Source of the DNA: RGIG2041 sp045652745
Lineage (GTDB): Bacteria > Bacillota > Clostridia > UBA1381 > UMGS1253
DNA length: 64,000 nt
Direction of reading: 5' to 3'
Assembly (NCBI GenBank): GCA_045652745.1
Contig: JAZRUW010000015.1
Location: 18,705-82,704 of the forward strand
In this document: positions 24,298 to 32,914 of the stretch, piece after piece
Position numbering within the stretch: position 1 is the stretch's first letter
How the letters are laid out: each line of letters starts with the position of its first letter
The notes under the pieces: model-generated
Database searches by the model: none
Seen by the model: the letters and a program-made list of their open reading frames with translations, nothing else
What the model was told of the DNA's origin: nothing
Translations under genes and position numbers: made by a program

Positions 24298-24648
24298 ATG
24301 GAAACCAACAAAAACACATTACGAGAAGAAACCATCAATTTTGCAATAGAAATATCTGATATTTGTGATAACATCAAAGGTTGTTCAGTATATATTAACC
24401 AGCTATTGAGATGTTCTTCATCTATCGGGGCTAATCTTCACGAGGCAAAATATGCACAAAGCAAAGCCGACTTTATAAATAAATTAGAAGTTGCATTAAA
24501 AGAAAGTTTTGAAACGGAATATTGGTTAGAATTGTTATTTCGTAAGAATAGGATTGACGAAACTACATATAAAGGTTTAATTAACAAATGCGGAACGATA
24601 AGAAGAAAATTAATTGCATCTGTCACTACTGCGAAGAACAAACAATAA
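24298..24648 (+). CDS. four-helix-bundle protein (S23 / 23S rRNA intervening-sequence family)
   Basis: A 116-residue all-helical protein of the family first known from ORFs inside 23S rRNA intervening sequences (S23p), related to the Avd accessory protein of diversity-generating retroelements. Typical segments: REETINFAIEISDICDNIKG, LLRCSSSIGANLHEAKYAQSKADFINKLEVALKESFETEYWLELL, and a basic last helix (CGTIRRKLIAS). Such proteins form pentameric nucleic-acid-binding barrels. AAAGGAG precedes the ATG. Base composition is much richer in A+T than rlmD upstream, suggesting horizontal origin. It follows the hairpin array directly, and no reverse transcriptase is nearby. Confidence 0.88.
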   Translation: METNKNTLREETINFAIEISDICDNIKGCSVYINQLLRCSSSIGANLHEAKYAQSKADFINKLEVALKESFETEYWLELLFRKNRIDETTYKGLINKCGTIRRKLIASVTTAKNKQ

Positions 24649-24667
24649 AATATGGGAGATGATAAAT

Positions 24668-25030
24668 ATGTATATGCCTATATGGATATTATATTGGTTT
24701 CCATTCTTTTTGCCTATAAACTATGGTATCAAATTTGCTGTTATTAATATTGTTTTATGGATTTGCAAAAAAGTGATGAATATTAATGATATATATAGTA
24801 TATCTACTGCAATAAAAAGTTTCTGTTTAACTATCGTGGCAGAACTGGTAGGGATAGCAATGTTCTATATCATTGAAATGAATACTGAAACTGATTTTTA
24901 CTATGGAAATTATTTGGCATTTTGTCTATTAGTATTTTTTAGTGTCTCCATATTAAATTTCATACTAAACTATATATTTGTTTTTAGGAAAATAAATGTT
25001 TCAACAAAACAAAGTTTCATCCTTGCATAA
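24668..25030 (+). CDS. small AT-rich membrane protein, unknown
   Basis: A 120-residue hydrophobic protein with three to four predicted membrane helices (WILYWFPFFLPINYGIKFAV, ISTAIKSFCLTIVAELVGIAMFY, YLAFCLLVFFSVSILNFILNYIFVF) and a short basic/polar tail. GGGAG lies nine bases before ATG 24668; the ATG three codons earlier overlaps that site. It has the same low G+C as the four-helix-bundle gene, with which it may form a unit. The tail NFILNYIFVFRK recalls GtrA proteins, but the rest does not match. No function is assigned. Confidence 0.6.
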   Translation: MYMPIWILYWFPFFLPINYGIKFAVINIVLWICKKVMNINDIYSISTAIKSFCLTIVAELVGIAMFYIIEMNTETDFYYGNYLAFCLLVFFSVSILNFILNYIFVFRKINVSTKQSFILA

Positions 25031-25153
25031 GGTATATCAATAAAAACAATCAGAAAAATTTAGGCTATAGAGGGAAATCTGAAACACATTTGTTGAATTG
25101 CATGTTAACTACATTATTCCTTGGTCAAAGGGCGGTGAAACAAAAATAGATAA

Positions 25154-25182
25154 TTGACATTACCAATAAGCATATACATAAT
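25154..25182 (+). promoter_or_regulatory. promoter of the flavodoxin gene
   Basis: TTGACA, 17-bp spacer, CATAAT. The stretch 25031-25153 shows no other element. Confidence 0.65.
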
Positions 25183-25196
25183 TTGAGGTGACGAAA

Positions 25197-25724
25197 ATGA
25201 ATGCAATTGTCATTTACAAATCAAAATACGGCTCGACCAAAGCGTACGCCGAGTGGATTGCCGAGGAAATCAGTTGCAGTGCTGTGGATGCAAAGACCGT
25301 CAAGGCGGCGGAATTGCAAAACTACGATACGATTATTTATGGTGGCGGGCTGTACGCGGAAATGATTGCGGGCGTAAGTCTGATTACAAAAAATTTTGAT
25401 GCGCTCCAAGACAAAAAACTAGTTGTATATACTACGGGGCTGACGCCGCTTGACTGCCGCGACTATTATGATAAAATGGTTTTGGAAAAAAACTTTAAGC
25501 CGCATATGACAGAAAAAATCAAAGTGTTTAATTTTATGGGCAAGATGATAATAGAGGAATTGAGCCTGCCGCACAAGGCGGCGATTGTAGCCTTAAAGAA
25601 AATCATGTCCGGCAAGGAAAATCCGAACGAAATGGAGAAATTGCTTATCAAACTTTGCGATGAGAGCGGCGATTTTACCGACAGAGCGGCGATTGCTGAC
25701 TTGGTCCGTTATGTAAAAGAATAA
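25197..25724 (+). CDS. flavodoxin-domain protein (HemG/protoporphyrinogen-oxidase-like)
   Basis: A 175-residue flavodoxin-fold protein. The FMN phosphate loop is IVIYKSKYGSTKAYAEWIAEE (residues 3-23), followed by TIIYGGGLYAEMIAG and LVVYTTGLTP. The C-terminal half (NFMGKMIIEELSLPHKAAIVALKKIMSGKENPNEMEK) is like the menaquinone-dependent HemG group and clostridial flavodoxins of unknown partner. It is likely an FMN-dependent electron carrier in the cytoplasm. GAGGTGACG precedes the ATG. Normal base composition resumes here after the AT-rich island. Confidence 0.82.
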   Translation: MNAIVIYKSKYGSTKAYAEWIAEEISCSAVDAKTVKAAELQNYDTIIYGGGLYAEMIAGVSLITKNFDALQDKKLVVYTTGLTPLDCRDYYDKMVLEKNFKPHMTEKIKVFNFMGKMIIEELSLPHKAAIVALKKIMSGKENPNEMEKLLIKLCDESGDFTDRAAIADLVRYVKE

Positions 25725-25726
25725 GA

Positions 25727-25765
25727 AAACCAAAAGCGATACCCGACGGGTATCGCTTTTGGTTT
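25727..25765. terminator. bidirectional terminator
   Basis: AACCAAAAGCGATACCC, a GAC loop and its exact complement. It is shared by the flavodoxin gene and the minus-strand NTPase operon. Confidence 0.9.
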
Positions 25766-25768
25766 ATC

Positions 25769-26590
25769 CTAATTGTTGAAAAAATCCTTTATGATTGCCA
25801 AAGTTAACTGCGCCGGCTCGAACGAGTTGACGTTGGGGACGGTGTCCATATATATGTATCGGTTGCGAATGGCATTTTTCCACTCGTCGTTTCCCATAGC
25901 CTCGCCGGCCCTCTGTTTTGCTGGTTTTTGGGAGGGATGGGTGTTTTGGTCGTCGAGAAGATTGTAGTATTGGATAAAGCCTTCGCGCAGGTAATTTCGG
26001 CACATATCATCCGAGCTAAACCAAGCGCCGTATAATTTTTTCCAGTTGTCAAATGCTTTTTGAGTATTTGAAATACGGTTTGACAGACAATTTTCAACAA
26101 GCTCCAGCCACGTTTTCGTGTGGTCATAAAGTCGTTCGAGCGCCGTTTGCCAATCTTCTTCTTCCATACGGAATTGCCAGCCATTTTTCACATCCGGATC
26201 TACGCCAAAATAGGTCCTGAAGCCTTTGTCAATCCAATCCTGCCGTTCGCGATTTACAGACAAATCATCATTGACCATGTGGCAATAATACAAACGCATA
26301 TTGCGCAGAAAACAGATAAACCTATCAAAGCGCGTGCAATCTCGTTCGGTAAAGCCGATATCTTGCAAAAAGTCGTTTTTGTCATCGTTGTTCCACATGC
26401 CGGGCATACACTCGCGAAACAGGATGTGTATGTTAATGCATTCGCGCCAGAACATACTTTCCGTTGTGTTTGTTTCGCTATAGAGCGGATTCCAGTCCAA
26501 AAAGATGTAACATCTTTTTTTAGCATCCAGATCTGCCGCAAGGTCGTTTATGCGCGCTACGGTATCCCTAAACAAATCGGAGCTGTTCAT
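25769..26590 (-). CDS. unknown partner protein of the STAND-type NTPase operon
   Basis: A 273-residue soluble protein without a motif I recognise. It is mixed alpha-helical and rich in Trp, Arg and Asp (LDWNPLYSE, MFWRECINIHILFREC, NGWQFRMEEEDWQTALERLYDHTKTWLELVENCL). A low-complexity linker (NTHPSQKPAKQRAGEA) splits a C-terminal ~40 residues (WKNAIRNRYIYMDTVPNVNSFEPAQLTLAIIKDFFNN). Its ATG overlaps the stop of the upstream NTPase gene as ATGA, so the two are translationally coupled and probably act together. There are no membrane segments and no signal peptide. It could be an effector, an adaptor or a regulator of the NTPase. Confidence 0.75.
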   Translation of the reverse strand: MNSSDLFRDTVARINDLAADLDAKKRCYIFLDWNPLYSETNTTESMFWRECINIHILFRECMPGMWNNDDKNDFLQDIGFTERDCTRFDRFICFLRNMRLYYCHMVNDDLSVNRERQDWIDKGFRTYFGVDPDVKNGWQFRMEEEDWQTALERLYDHTKTWLELVENCLSNRISNTQKAFDNWKKLYGAWFSSDDMCRNYLREGFIQYYNLLDDQNTHPSQKPAKQRAGEAMGNDEWKNAIRNRYIYMDTVPNVNSFEPAQLTLAIIKDFFNN

Positions 26591-29500
26591 TCGTGTGACA
26601 CCTTCTCTCTTGTAGCGGAGACGCCCACGAAGCTCACGCCGATGCAAAGGTCTTCAATAATTTTATCGGTTTTCTTGTACTGTTCCAAATCCACTCTTTC
26701 GCTTCCAAAGATATTGTTGCGGTTAAAGAACACGTTGGATGCAATGTGGCGGCGATCCGGACCATAGATATCCATTCGGCCTTTGGTGGCGTTGGAATCT
26801 TCAAATTTGTGGATTTTTCCGGAGAATAATTTCGGCGTACCGTCCGCGTGGCAAAGCAAATATCTGGGAATATTGCGCATGGTCTGGTTGACATCTTCGC
26901 TTTCACCGCGCAGAGCGGAAAACTCACTGTTGCAAGCGGCTATATCGCCGAGCTGTGCATAGGCCAACGCGAGCACATAACGTAAATAAAATGTATTTTC
27001 GGTTGCCGGCAAATTCTTTGCCTGCTCACAGATGGAGAGCAGCTTACACCACTGTTCATCGGTAAAATAGGTTCTTTGACGTTCGCCGGAAACGAGAAGC
27101 GGTGTTTTGTTGTGCATCAGCCAGAACAAACGCATCTGCAGATTCAGACAACGTGCATCCGGCGTGTAGTTTTTCAGATATTCTTCGCCGAAGAAACGGT
27201 CGTAAATCGCGCGCACTGCCTCGGTATCGTCGACGGATTTCCATTCGATACAAGGCTCCGTGCGGATAAATCCGGCTCTGCGGCATGCCTGAAAAGCGCA
27301 GCAGTACAGCATCGCCGCCGTCGGTTTTTCGACGCGCATTTTCTCGGCAAGGGCATCGACGTCTAAAACGGAATCCATCATATTAAACAATTCGTTACAT
27401 GCCTGCACAAACTGGGAATGGTTTGCAATGTCCTTGGTTTGTTGCAGAGCCGTAAAGATTTTTTCAAGGGTATCGGAAATGTACTCTTGTTTTTCGGTTT
27501 CCTCCAGCGTGGTTTTGAGCAGATGCGCCCGTGTCCATACCAAAGTGGAAATTGCGTGCTTCTGGGAAGCACCGGAAACTCTCAAAACCTTATCGCACAG
27601 TCTGCCGGCGGCTACAAGCTGGTCGGCATTCGGATGCTCTTTGTTGCGCATCGCCATGGCGAGTCTGCCGTTGGCCATTTCGACGCGCAGTTGGTCGAAA
27701 TAACTGCGAAGAGACATGTCCATGCCCTCTTCTGCCTGTAGGAATTTCTCGCCCTTTGTCGACTTATCTGCGAGATCGGGGATGTAGCTTTGTGCATGGT
27801 ATGCCCTAAAGAAATCATCGTCGATGCCTTCCTCCCAGTCACGCGCTTCGCGCATAATGCTTACAAAGGTTTCGTAATCGCAACATTCTGCCAGGGCTTC
27901 CGGCTTGCTTGTCAACTCACGCGTGAGCGTCAATTCCTGTACGAGAATGCGCGGGTCACGGGTTTGTTCGCCCGCTGCGGACAGGGCATTAATCAGGCAT
28001 GGTGCATATTTGTAAAAGTCGTTTGCCGCCCAACGCAGGCTCTCGTTTTCGCGGTTGTTCGGGCCTACGGCAGAAATAATGCGCGTTACCTTTTCGATGG
28101 CTTCATCTGCTGCCTCGGAGGCAAACTGTCCCGTTTCAATCATATATAAAAGTCTGCAAAGGTATACGGTGTAGAGATCTTTGTTGTGTCCGTGCGGACT
28201 CATCTGATGTGCACGCAGAAGCATTTCTGCCTCCAGACGGGAACGGACCTTATAGTGCCATACGCCGGCTTGCTCTGTGGCGATAAATATCGGCGCATTG
28301 AGCGCTTTGATTAAACTGTCCTGATTTGCAGAGAACAGGCCGAAAATCATATCGAGCGACATCGACATATTAAAGTAGGTCAGAATTGCCGAGTAGATGG
28401 CAAATTCTTTGAGTTTGCTTTTCTGGTTGTCTTCTGTGTTCAGACTGGCAAGAAAACTGTTGAATTTTTCCTGATTGGCACGCATAACAAACTGGCCGAA
28501 CATGCCCTCCTGTACGGTGCAGGCTTCCTGTAAAACATCTTTGACGGTTTCGCGAAATTCTGCGTAAATTCCGCGGGAAATGTCGCTTCGGATATCGTAG
28601 AAAATATGATAAAGGATCGCCAGGAAATTGTCTTCCTTGCTGTAGCGTAAAATGGCATCAATATCAGTGATGTCCAGATTGGTCTTGTTTTTCAAAATGG
28701 AGCGGAACTGCGTTCTTTCGTCCGGATCGAGCCGGATGTCAGCACAGATATCATAAAACTCCTGTTTGAGCGAGGCGTTTTTGTTGAGTTGGTAATTTGT
28801 GCCGACCAAGGTAACGTTTAAGCCGCTGTTACGCAAGTGGGTATAGAGTCTGTGGTAATTTGTGCGCTCAAATTCGAAACCCGAACAATCCCAAATCAGC
28901 AGTACGGATTTGGCGTCGTATTTGTCTTGCAACATTTTGATTAAATTAAACAAAGCATTGTAGCGGACGGAAGCATCTGTGTTATCGCGGGAAAAACTGA
29001 AGGTCACATTCGGATTTGTAATATAGATGACCGGAAATTTCTTTTCGTGAAAAATTTCATAGGCAAGCTGACCCACAGCTACACTTTTGCCGGCGCCGGA
29101 CTGTCCGTGCAGTAAAATCGGGCGGTGCTCAAAATTGGCCGGATTTTCCAAAGATGCGCGTACGACATCGGTCAATTCCTTTTGGAAGCTGCGCTCTAAG
29201 GCGTATTTTTCTGCATAACCGAACCACTTGGGGTAATTGGTGTTGTTTTTTAAGAACGAGGCAAAATACGACGGATGTAAATATTTCGGCTTTGGCGGCG
29301 GATTCATTTCATCGTAATCCAACAATCTTGCAAAAGACGAGATGTCTCTGAGGTCTTTTTTCTCGATGGAAGCGCTCTTTTTGCCGACGAAGAATAAGCA
29401 CTGGTCGCTGTCAACGGGTTCGTCAAAAAAGTCGTCCTCCCAAGCATCGGACGTATGTGTACTTGTGTTCAAAGGTGCCCATTGCTCTGCTAAAGATTCG

Positions 29501-30081
29501 TTTAAGAATTTAAAGCAGGTGCATCGGCCGTTTTCATCGGCAATCATTTCACGTAAATCCGCAAAATCCGCGTCGCTGCAACGGTCGATAAGGATACAGT
29601 CTTCGCGCTCGAAAACGGCGTGCATGGCATCTAACAGATTTTCGGCTTTAAACCAACTGTCCTCGGTGAAGCCTACAAAATATGCGCATCCGAAACGAGC
29701 GATTGCCTGTGCACAGAATTTGTCAATCGTGTCTTTTGCAATGCGGCGGTTTGTGTTTAACGACTTGCCGGTTTCCTCATTTTCCGCCAGATACCAAAGC
29801 GCAATTACGTTCAGGTTGCGCGGGTCGAACTGTTGCGGAATTTTCTGGGCATCCTCCAGGTTGTTTTTTAATACATTTATACATCTGGTTTCGGTGTCCA
29901 TCGCAAATTGCAGTTTGTCTACGTCTTCTCTTTTTTGCAGAAAGGTAAACACGGTATTCCATTTTAAATTCAGTACGGCCTTGTCTTTTTCAAAATCAAA
30001 ATTATCGCCTATGAACAGTATGTTGCGCGCCATCGGCTCGTCAAAATACGCATAGGCTTTTGCAAAATCAAAATCACTCAT
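26587..30081 (-). CDS. large STAND-type P-loop NTPase with divergent SIR2-like N-terminus
   Basis: A 1164-residue multidomain protein. Residues ~15-230 resemble a degraded SIR2-like region of STAND proteins (NILFIGDNFDF; LKWNTVFTFLQKREDV; FDPRNLNVIALWYLAENEE; AYFVGFTEDSW); NAD-site residues are not recognisable, so this is tentative. Residues ~295-560 are an ATPase: Walker A GQSGAGKS at 326-333, Walker B VLLIWD at 393-398 and a sensor-like VTLVGTNY near 425. The remaining ~600 residues are helical and repeat-like, as in sensor regions of Avs/NLR-type proteins. The start at 30081 has an RBS and avoids the promoter, which overlaps the upstream open frame. It is the first gene of a two-gene operon. 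A phage-defence role is inference. Confidence 0.8.
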   Translation of the reverse strand: MSDFDFAKAYAYFDEPMARNILFIGDNFDFEKDKAVLNLKWNTVFTFLQKREDVDKLQFAMDTETRCINVLKNNLEDAQKIPQQFDPRNLNVIALWYLAENEETGKSLNTNRRIAKDTIDKFCAQAIARFGCAYFVGFTEDSWFKAENLLDAMHAVFEREDCILIDRCSDADFADLREMIADENGRCTCFKFLNESLAEQWAPLNTSTHTSDAWEDDFFDEPVDSDQCLFFVGKKSASIEKKDLRDISSFARLLDYDEMNPPPKPKYLHPSYFASFLKNNTNYPKWFGYAEKYALERSFQKELTDVVRASLENPANFEHRPILLHGQSGAGKSVAVGQLAYEIFHEKKFPVIYITNPNVTFSFSRDNTDASVRYNALFNLIKMLQDKYDAKSVLLIWDCSGFEFERTNYHRLYTHLRNSGLNVTLVGTNYQLNKNASLKQEFYDICADIRLDPDERTQFRSILKNKTNLDITDIDAILRYSKEDNFLAILYHIFYDIRSDISRGIYAEFRETVKDVLQEACTVQEGMFGQFVMRANQEKFNSFLASLNTEDNQKSKLKEFAIYSAILTYFNMSMSLDMIFGLFSANQDSLIKALNAPIFIATEQAGVWHYKVRSRLEAEMLLRAHQMSPHGHNKDLYTVYLCRLLYMIETGQFASEAADEAIEKVTRIISAVGPNNRENESLRWAANDFYKYAPCLINALSAAGEQTRDPRILVQELTLTRELTSKPEALAECCDYETFVSIMREARDWEEGIDDDFFRAYHAQSYIPDLADKSTKGEKFLQAEEGMDMSLRSYFDQLRVEMANGRLAMAMRNKEHPNADQLVAAGRLCDKVLRVSGASQKHAISTLVWTRAHLLKTTLEETEKQEYISDTLEKIFTALQQTKDIANHSQFVQACNELFNMMDSVLDVDALAEKMRVEKPTAAMLYCCAFQACRRAGFIRTEPCIEWKSVDDTEAVRAIYDRFFGEEYLKNYTPDARCLNLQMRLFWLMHNKTPLLVSGERQRTYFTDEQWCKLLSICEQAKNLPATENTFYLRYVLALAYAQLGDIAACNSEFSALRGESEDVNQTMRNIPRYLLCHADGTPKLFSGKIHKFEDSNATKGRMDIYGPDRRHIASNVFFNRNNIFGSERVDLEQYKKTDKIIEDLCIGVSFVGVSATREKVSHE

Positions 30082-30130
30082 TTTTATCCCGCCTTTCGGT
30101 TTTGTAAAAGGATACAATACTACTGATTTT

Positions 30131-30159
30131 ATTATAGCCTTATTGATTTTCCGTGTCAA
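30131..30159 (-). promoter_or_regulatory. perfect consensus promoter of the STAND-type operon
   Basis: Minus strand: TTGACA, 17-bp spacer, TATAAT, about 40 bases upstream of the start region. Constitutive expression is likely. Confidence 0.92.
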
Positions 30160-30183
30160 GAAAATATGCGTTATATGTAAACA

Positions 30184-30215
30184 AAAAACCGATATGTCAT
30201 GTGCATATCGGTTTG
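30184..30215 (-). terminator. intrinsic terminator of carD
   Basis: AACCGATATG pairs with CATATCGGTT around a seven-base loop, with a T-run on the minus strand. Confidence 0.85.
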
Positions 30216-30224
30216 ATTTCCTAT

Positions 30225-30719
30225 TTAGACGGCAACGACCTGTGCAACCGCATCAACAAGTTTTTCTTCTACGTCGCTTGCCTGCGCCGTGCCGGAAAGC
30301 ACGAGTTCGCTGATTAAAATTTGTTTGGCGTTGGAGAGCATCTTGCGCTCACCCGTGGACAACCCCTTGATTTTATCGCGGAGCATCAGGCTTTTGACCA
30401 CATCGAGCACCTTGTAGATGTCGCCGCTGCGCAAAAGGTCCATGTTGTCGCGATAGCGTTTGTTCCAGTTCGCGTCGTCCGTCTGGAATGCATCATAAAT
30501 CGCTTTAAGTACCTTTTCGCCCTCGGCCGGTGTGATAATATCGCGCACCCCGATTTCGTTTAACTTTTTGATGGGGAGCATCACTTTCATATCCCCGGCA
30601 GGCAAGCGCACCACATAGTACGAATGCTTTTCGCCGAGAATTTCCTGCTCCTCAATGGCTTCAATCGTACCTGCACCGTGCATCGGATATAAAATTCTGT
30701 CGCCAATTTTGTAAGACAT
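30225..30719 (-). CDS. CarD-family transcriptional regulator
   Basis: A 164-residue RNA-polymerase-binding protein. The N-terminal Tudor-like RID domain (YKIGDRILYPMHGAGTIEAIEEQEILGEKHSYYVVRLPAGDMKVMLPIKKL) is followed by a helical DNA-binding domain (WNKRYRDNMDLLRSGDIYKVLDVVKSLMLRDKIKGLSTGERKMLSNAKQIL). CarD proteins contact the RNAP beta subunit and stabilise promoter opening. It is monocistronic and divergent from the OFA transporter. The ATG has GTAGCGGGGG upstream. Confidence 0.93.
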   Translation of the reverse strand: MSYKIGDRILYPMHGAGTIEAIEEQEILGEKHSYYVVRLPAGDMKVMLPIKKLNEIGVRDIITPAEGEKVLKAIYDAFQTDDANWNKRYRDNMDLLRSGDIYKVLDVVKSLMLRDKIKGLSTGERKMLSNAKQILISELVLSGTAQASDVEEKLVDAVAQVVAV

Positions 30720-30773
30720 GCTGTCGACCCCCGCTACCCCTTATCTTTGTTTAAGTAGTTGCCTATTATCTAA

Positions 30774-30802
30774 ATTCTACCACAGATTAAAAAATTTGTC
30801 AA
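30774..30802 (-). promoter_or_regulatory. promoter of carD
   Basis: Minus strand: TTGACA, 17-bp spacer, TAGAAT. Confidence 0.85.
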
Positions 30803-30877
30803 AAAGATATTGTAAAAAAATATTGACAAATCTGTGTGTGGTTTTAGATTTTCTTGTGTGCAGAATTGCAAACTTTG

Positions 30878-30906
30878 TTGAAAATCGGCATGTTTTATGT
30901 TAAAAT
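30878..30906 (+). promoter_or_regulatory. promoter of the OFA transporter
   Basis: TTGAAA, 17-bp spacer, TAAAAT. Confidence 0.7.
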
Positions 30907-30948
30907 GCTTACAAAGATGTATTGTTTGGAGGCGAAAAGGAGAAGGTT

Positions 30949-32172
30949 ATGGAAAATAGTTCTGTTTTAAAAAAGCGTTGGCTGTATCTGGCGGTTGGTG
31001 TGTTTGCCATGCTGTTTTCAGGCGTGCTGTATGCATGGTCGATTTTAAAAGTACCTTTTAAAGAAGTCTTTGCGTGGACGGATGCGGCATTGGCGCTCAA
31101 TTTCACGCTGACGATGTGCTTTTTCTGTTTAAGTGCTTTTTTCGGCAGTCTGCTGTGCAAGCGTTTCGGGCCGAAACTTTCGCTGATTTTTGCCGGACTT
31201 TTGGTGGGCATCGGCTTTGTGCTCACGGGATTTTTGAGCGCAGACACGCTGTATCTGCTCTATATCGGTTATGCGGTTCTGTCCGGCAGCGGTATCGGCA
31301 TTTCTTATAATGTAGTTGTGTCGACGGTCAATGCATGGTTTCCGGACAGAAAGGGACTTTGTTCCGGTGCGCTGATGATGGGCTTTGGCGTGAGTACGCT
31401 TCTGCTTGGGGAAGTTATCAGCAAACTGTTTGCAAACCCACAGGTCGGTTTCGGCAAAACCTATATTTATTTGGGCATTGTCATCGGTGCGGTGCTGATT
31501 TTAGCAGCTCTGATTTTAAAAAGACCGGGCACGGATGTTGTTTTGCCGCAAGTTGAGCAGGGGAAACGCACGGTAAATGAGGATTTTGAGGTGCGTGATT
31601 TTACAACGGCCGAGATGCTGAAAAATTTCACGTTCTGGCGCGCGTTTGTGTGCATGATGTTTATGACGGCGGTGGGCAATTCCGTCATCAGTTTTGCGCG
31701 AGAATTAGTGATTTCTGTAGATGCCGCGCCGGCGTTGGCAACGACATTGGTCGGCGTGTTGTCTGTGTTCAACGGCATTGGCCGAATTGTGACCGGTGCG
31801 GTCTATGATGCGCTCGGGCGCAGAACTACAATGATTGCCGCCAATGTTTTAACGATTGCGGCGGCAGGGATAACGCTGGTTGCGGTATTTGCTGCATCGT
31901 TGCCGCTTTGCATTGTCGGACTTTGTTTGACGGGACTTTCCTATGGTTCCTGCCCGACGGTGACCTCGGCATTTTCGGCATCGTTTTATGGACAAAAATA
32001 TTTTTCGACCAATTACAGTATCACGAATTTCAACCTGATTTTCGCCGCGTTTATTGCCAATGCGAGCAATGCGTTGCTTGGTGCGACCGGCGGGTATGTC
32101 GCACCGTTTATCCTGTTGCTTTGTCTGGCGGTTGTAGCGCTTCTGCTCAATTTCAGTATTCGCAGACCGTGA
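30949..32172 (+). CDS. OFA-family MFS transporter (oxalate:formate antiporter-like)
   Basis: A 407-residue protein with twelve membrane helices. It has the OFA features RWLYLAVGVFAMLFSGVLYAWSILKVPFKE at the N-terminus, SGSGIGISYNVVVSTVNAWFPDRKGLCSGALMMGFG in the first half, and GIGRIVTGAVYDALGRRTTM with the MFS A-like motif after helix 8. It should exchange or import small carboxylates; the actual substrate is unknown. GGAG precedes ATG 30949 (MENSSV). The in-frame ATG at 30922 lacks this spacing. Confidence 0.87.
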   Translation: MENSSVLKKRWLYLAVGVFAMLFSGVLYAWSILKVPFKEVFAWTDAALALNFTLTMCFFCLSAFFGSLLCKRFGPKLSLIFAGLLVGIGFVLTGFLSADTLYLLYIGYAVLSGSGIGISYNVVVSTVNAWFPDRKGLCSGALMMGFGVSTLLLGEVISKLFANPQVGFGKTYIYLGIVIGAVLILAALILKRPGTDVVLPQVEQGKRTVNEDFEVRDFTTAEMLKNFTFWRAFVCMMFMTAVGNSVISFARELVISVDAAPALATTLVGVLSVFNGIGRIVTGAVYDALGRRTTMIAANVLTIAAAGITLVAVFAASLPLCIVGLCLTGLSYGSCPTVTSAFSASFYGQKYFSTNYSITNFNLIFAAFIANASNALLGATGGYVAPFILLLCLAVVALLLNFSIRRP

Positions 32173-32178
32173 TACAAA

Positions 32179-32208
32179 TAAAACGGACACAGACGTGTCC
32201 GTTTTTAT
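32179..32208 (+). terminator. intrinsic terminator
   Basis: AAAACGGACAC, AGAC loop, GTGTCCGTTTT and a T-run. Confidence 0.88.
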
Positions 32209-32296
32209 TTGTCGAAAATCAAATTTTTCCTTACATAAAAATTCCTTGTTTGCACAAAATACGATTGTACAACAAATCAAAAGGAGCAATCTTATC

Positions 32297-32839
32297 ATGA
32301 AAGCAACGGGAATTGTAAGAAGAATAGATGATTTGGGAAGAGTGGTTATCCCGAAAGAAATCCGACGTACGATGCGCATCCGCGAGGGAGACCCGTTGGA
32401 AATCTTTACCAACCGCGACGGCGAGGTGATTTTTAAAAAATATTCGCCCATCGGTGAACTTGGGGAGTTTGCCGGGCAATATGCCGAATCGCTGGCGAAA
32501 ACGAGTAATCTGCCCGCCTGCATCACCGACCGTGATACCGTTATTGCTGTCAGCGGTGCGTCCAGAAAAGAGATTTTAGAAAAGCCGGTCAGCACAGAAC
32601 TCGAGCGTTTGATGGGCAATAAGGCGACATATGCCAAAAAGGTGGGAGAAACGAAGCTTATTTCGCTCATTGAAGGCAATGACAAACATTATGCAAGTGT
32701 GGTTTGTCCGATTGTAGCCGACGGCGATTGTCTGGGCAGTGTGGTATTCTTTTCCGATGAAAAGGCGGTTTCAAGTGAGGCCGAGGAAAAACTGGCGCAG
32801 GTTGCGGCAAACTTTTTTGCAAGACACATGGAAAACTGA
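32297..32839 (+). CDS. spoVT: stage V sporulation protein T (SpoVT)
   Basis: A 180-residue regulator of late forespore genes. The N-terminal AbrB-type swapped-hairpin domain (MKATGIVRRIDDLGRVVIPKEIRRTMRIREGDPLEIF, residues 1-50) is followed by a C-terminal GAF domain. This length and the GAF half separate it from AbrB. AAGGAG lies eight bases before the ATG. A sigma-G-type promoter would be expected, but no convincing match was found. Confidence 0.94.
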   Translation: MKATGIVRRIDDLGRVVIPKEIRRTMRIREGDPLEIFTNRDGEVIFKKYSPIGELGEFAGQYAESLAKTSNLPACITDRDTVIAVSGASRKEILEKPVSTELERLMGNKATYAKKVGETKLISLIEGNDKHYASVVCPIVADGDCLGSVVFFSDEKAVSSEAEEKLAQVAANFFARHMEN

Positions 32840-32852
32840 AAATATAAAAGTC

Positions 32853-32894
32853 AAAAGGCATCCGCAGGCCTACGGGCTGTGGATGCCTTTTTGT
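32853..32894 (+). terminator. intrinsic terminator of spoVT
   Basis: AAAAGGCATCCGCAG pairs with CTGTGGATGCCTTTTT with one wobble. Confidence 0.85.
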
Positions 32895-32914
32895 TTCCTT
32901 AGTTTAGTGACGCA

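Noticed and set aside
24668..25030. GtrA-family flippase
   Set aside because: Only the last helix resembles GtrA; the length, helix spacing and N-terminus do not.
29342..30055. Open frame of 237 codons on the plus strand within the NTPase gene
   Set aside because: Serine-rich antisense reading of a motif-bearing gene; no RBS, no domain.
24068..30159. Prophage or integrative element around the NTPase operon
   Set aside because: No integrase, transposase, recombinase, attachment-site repeat or phage structural gene was found; only composition and gene type suggest mobility.
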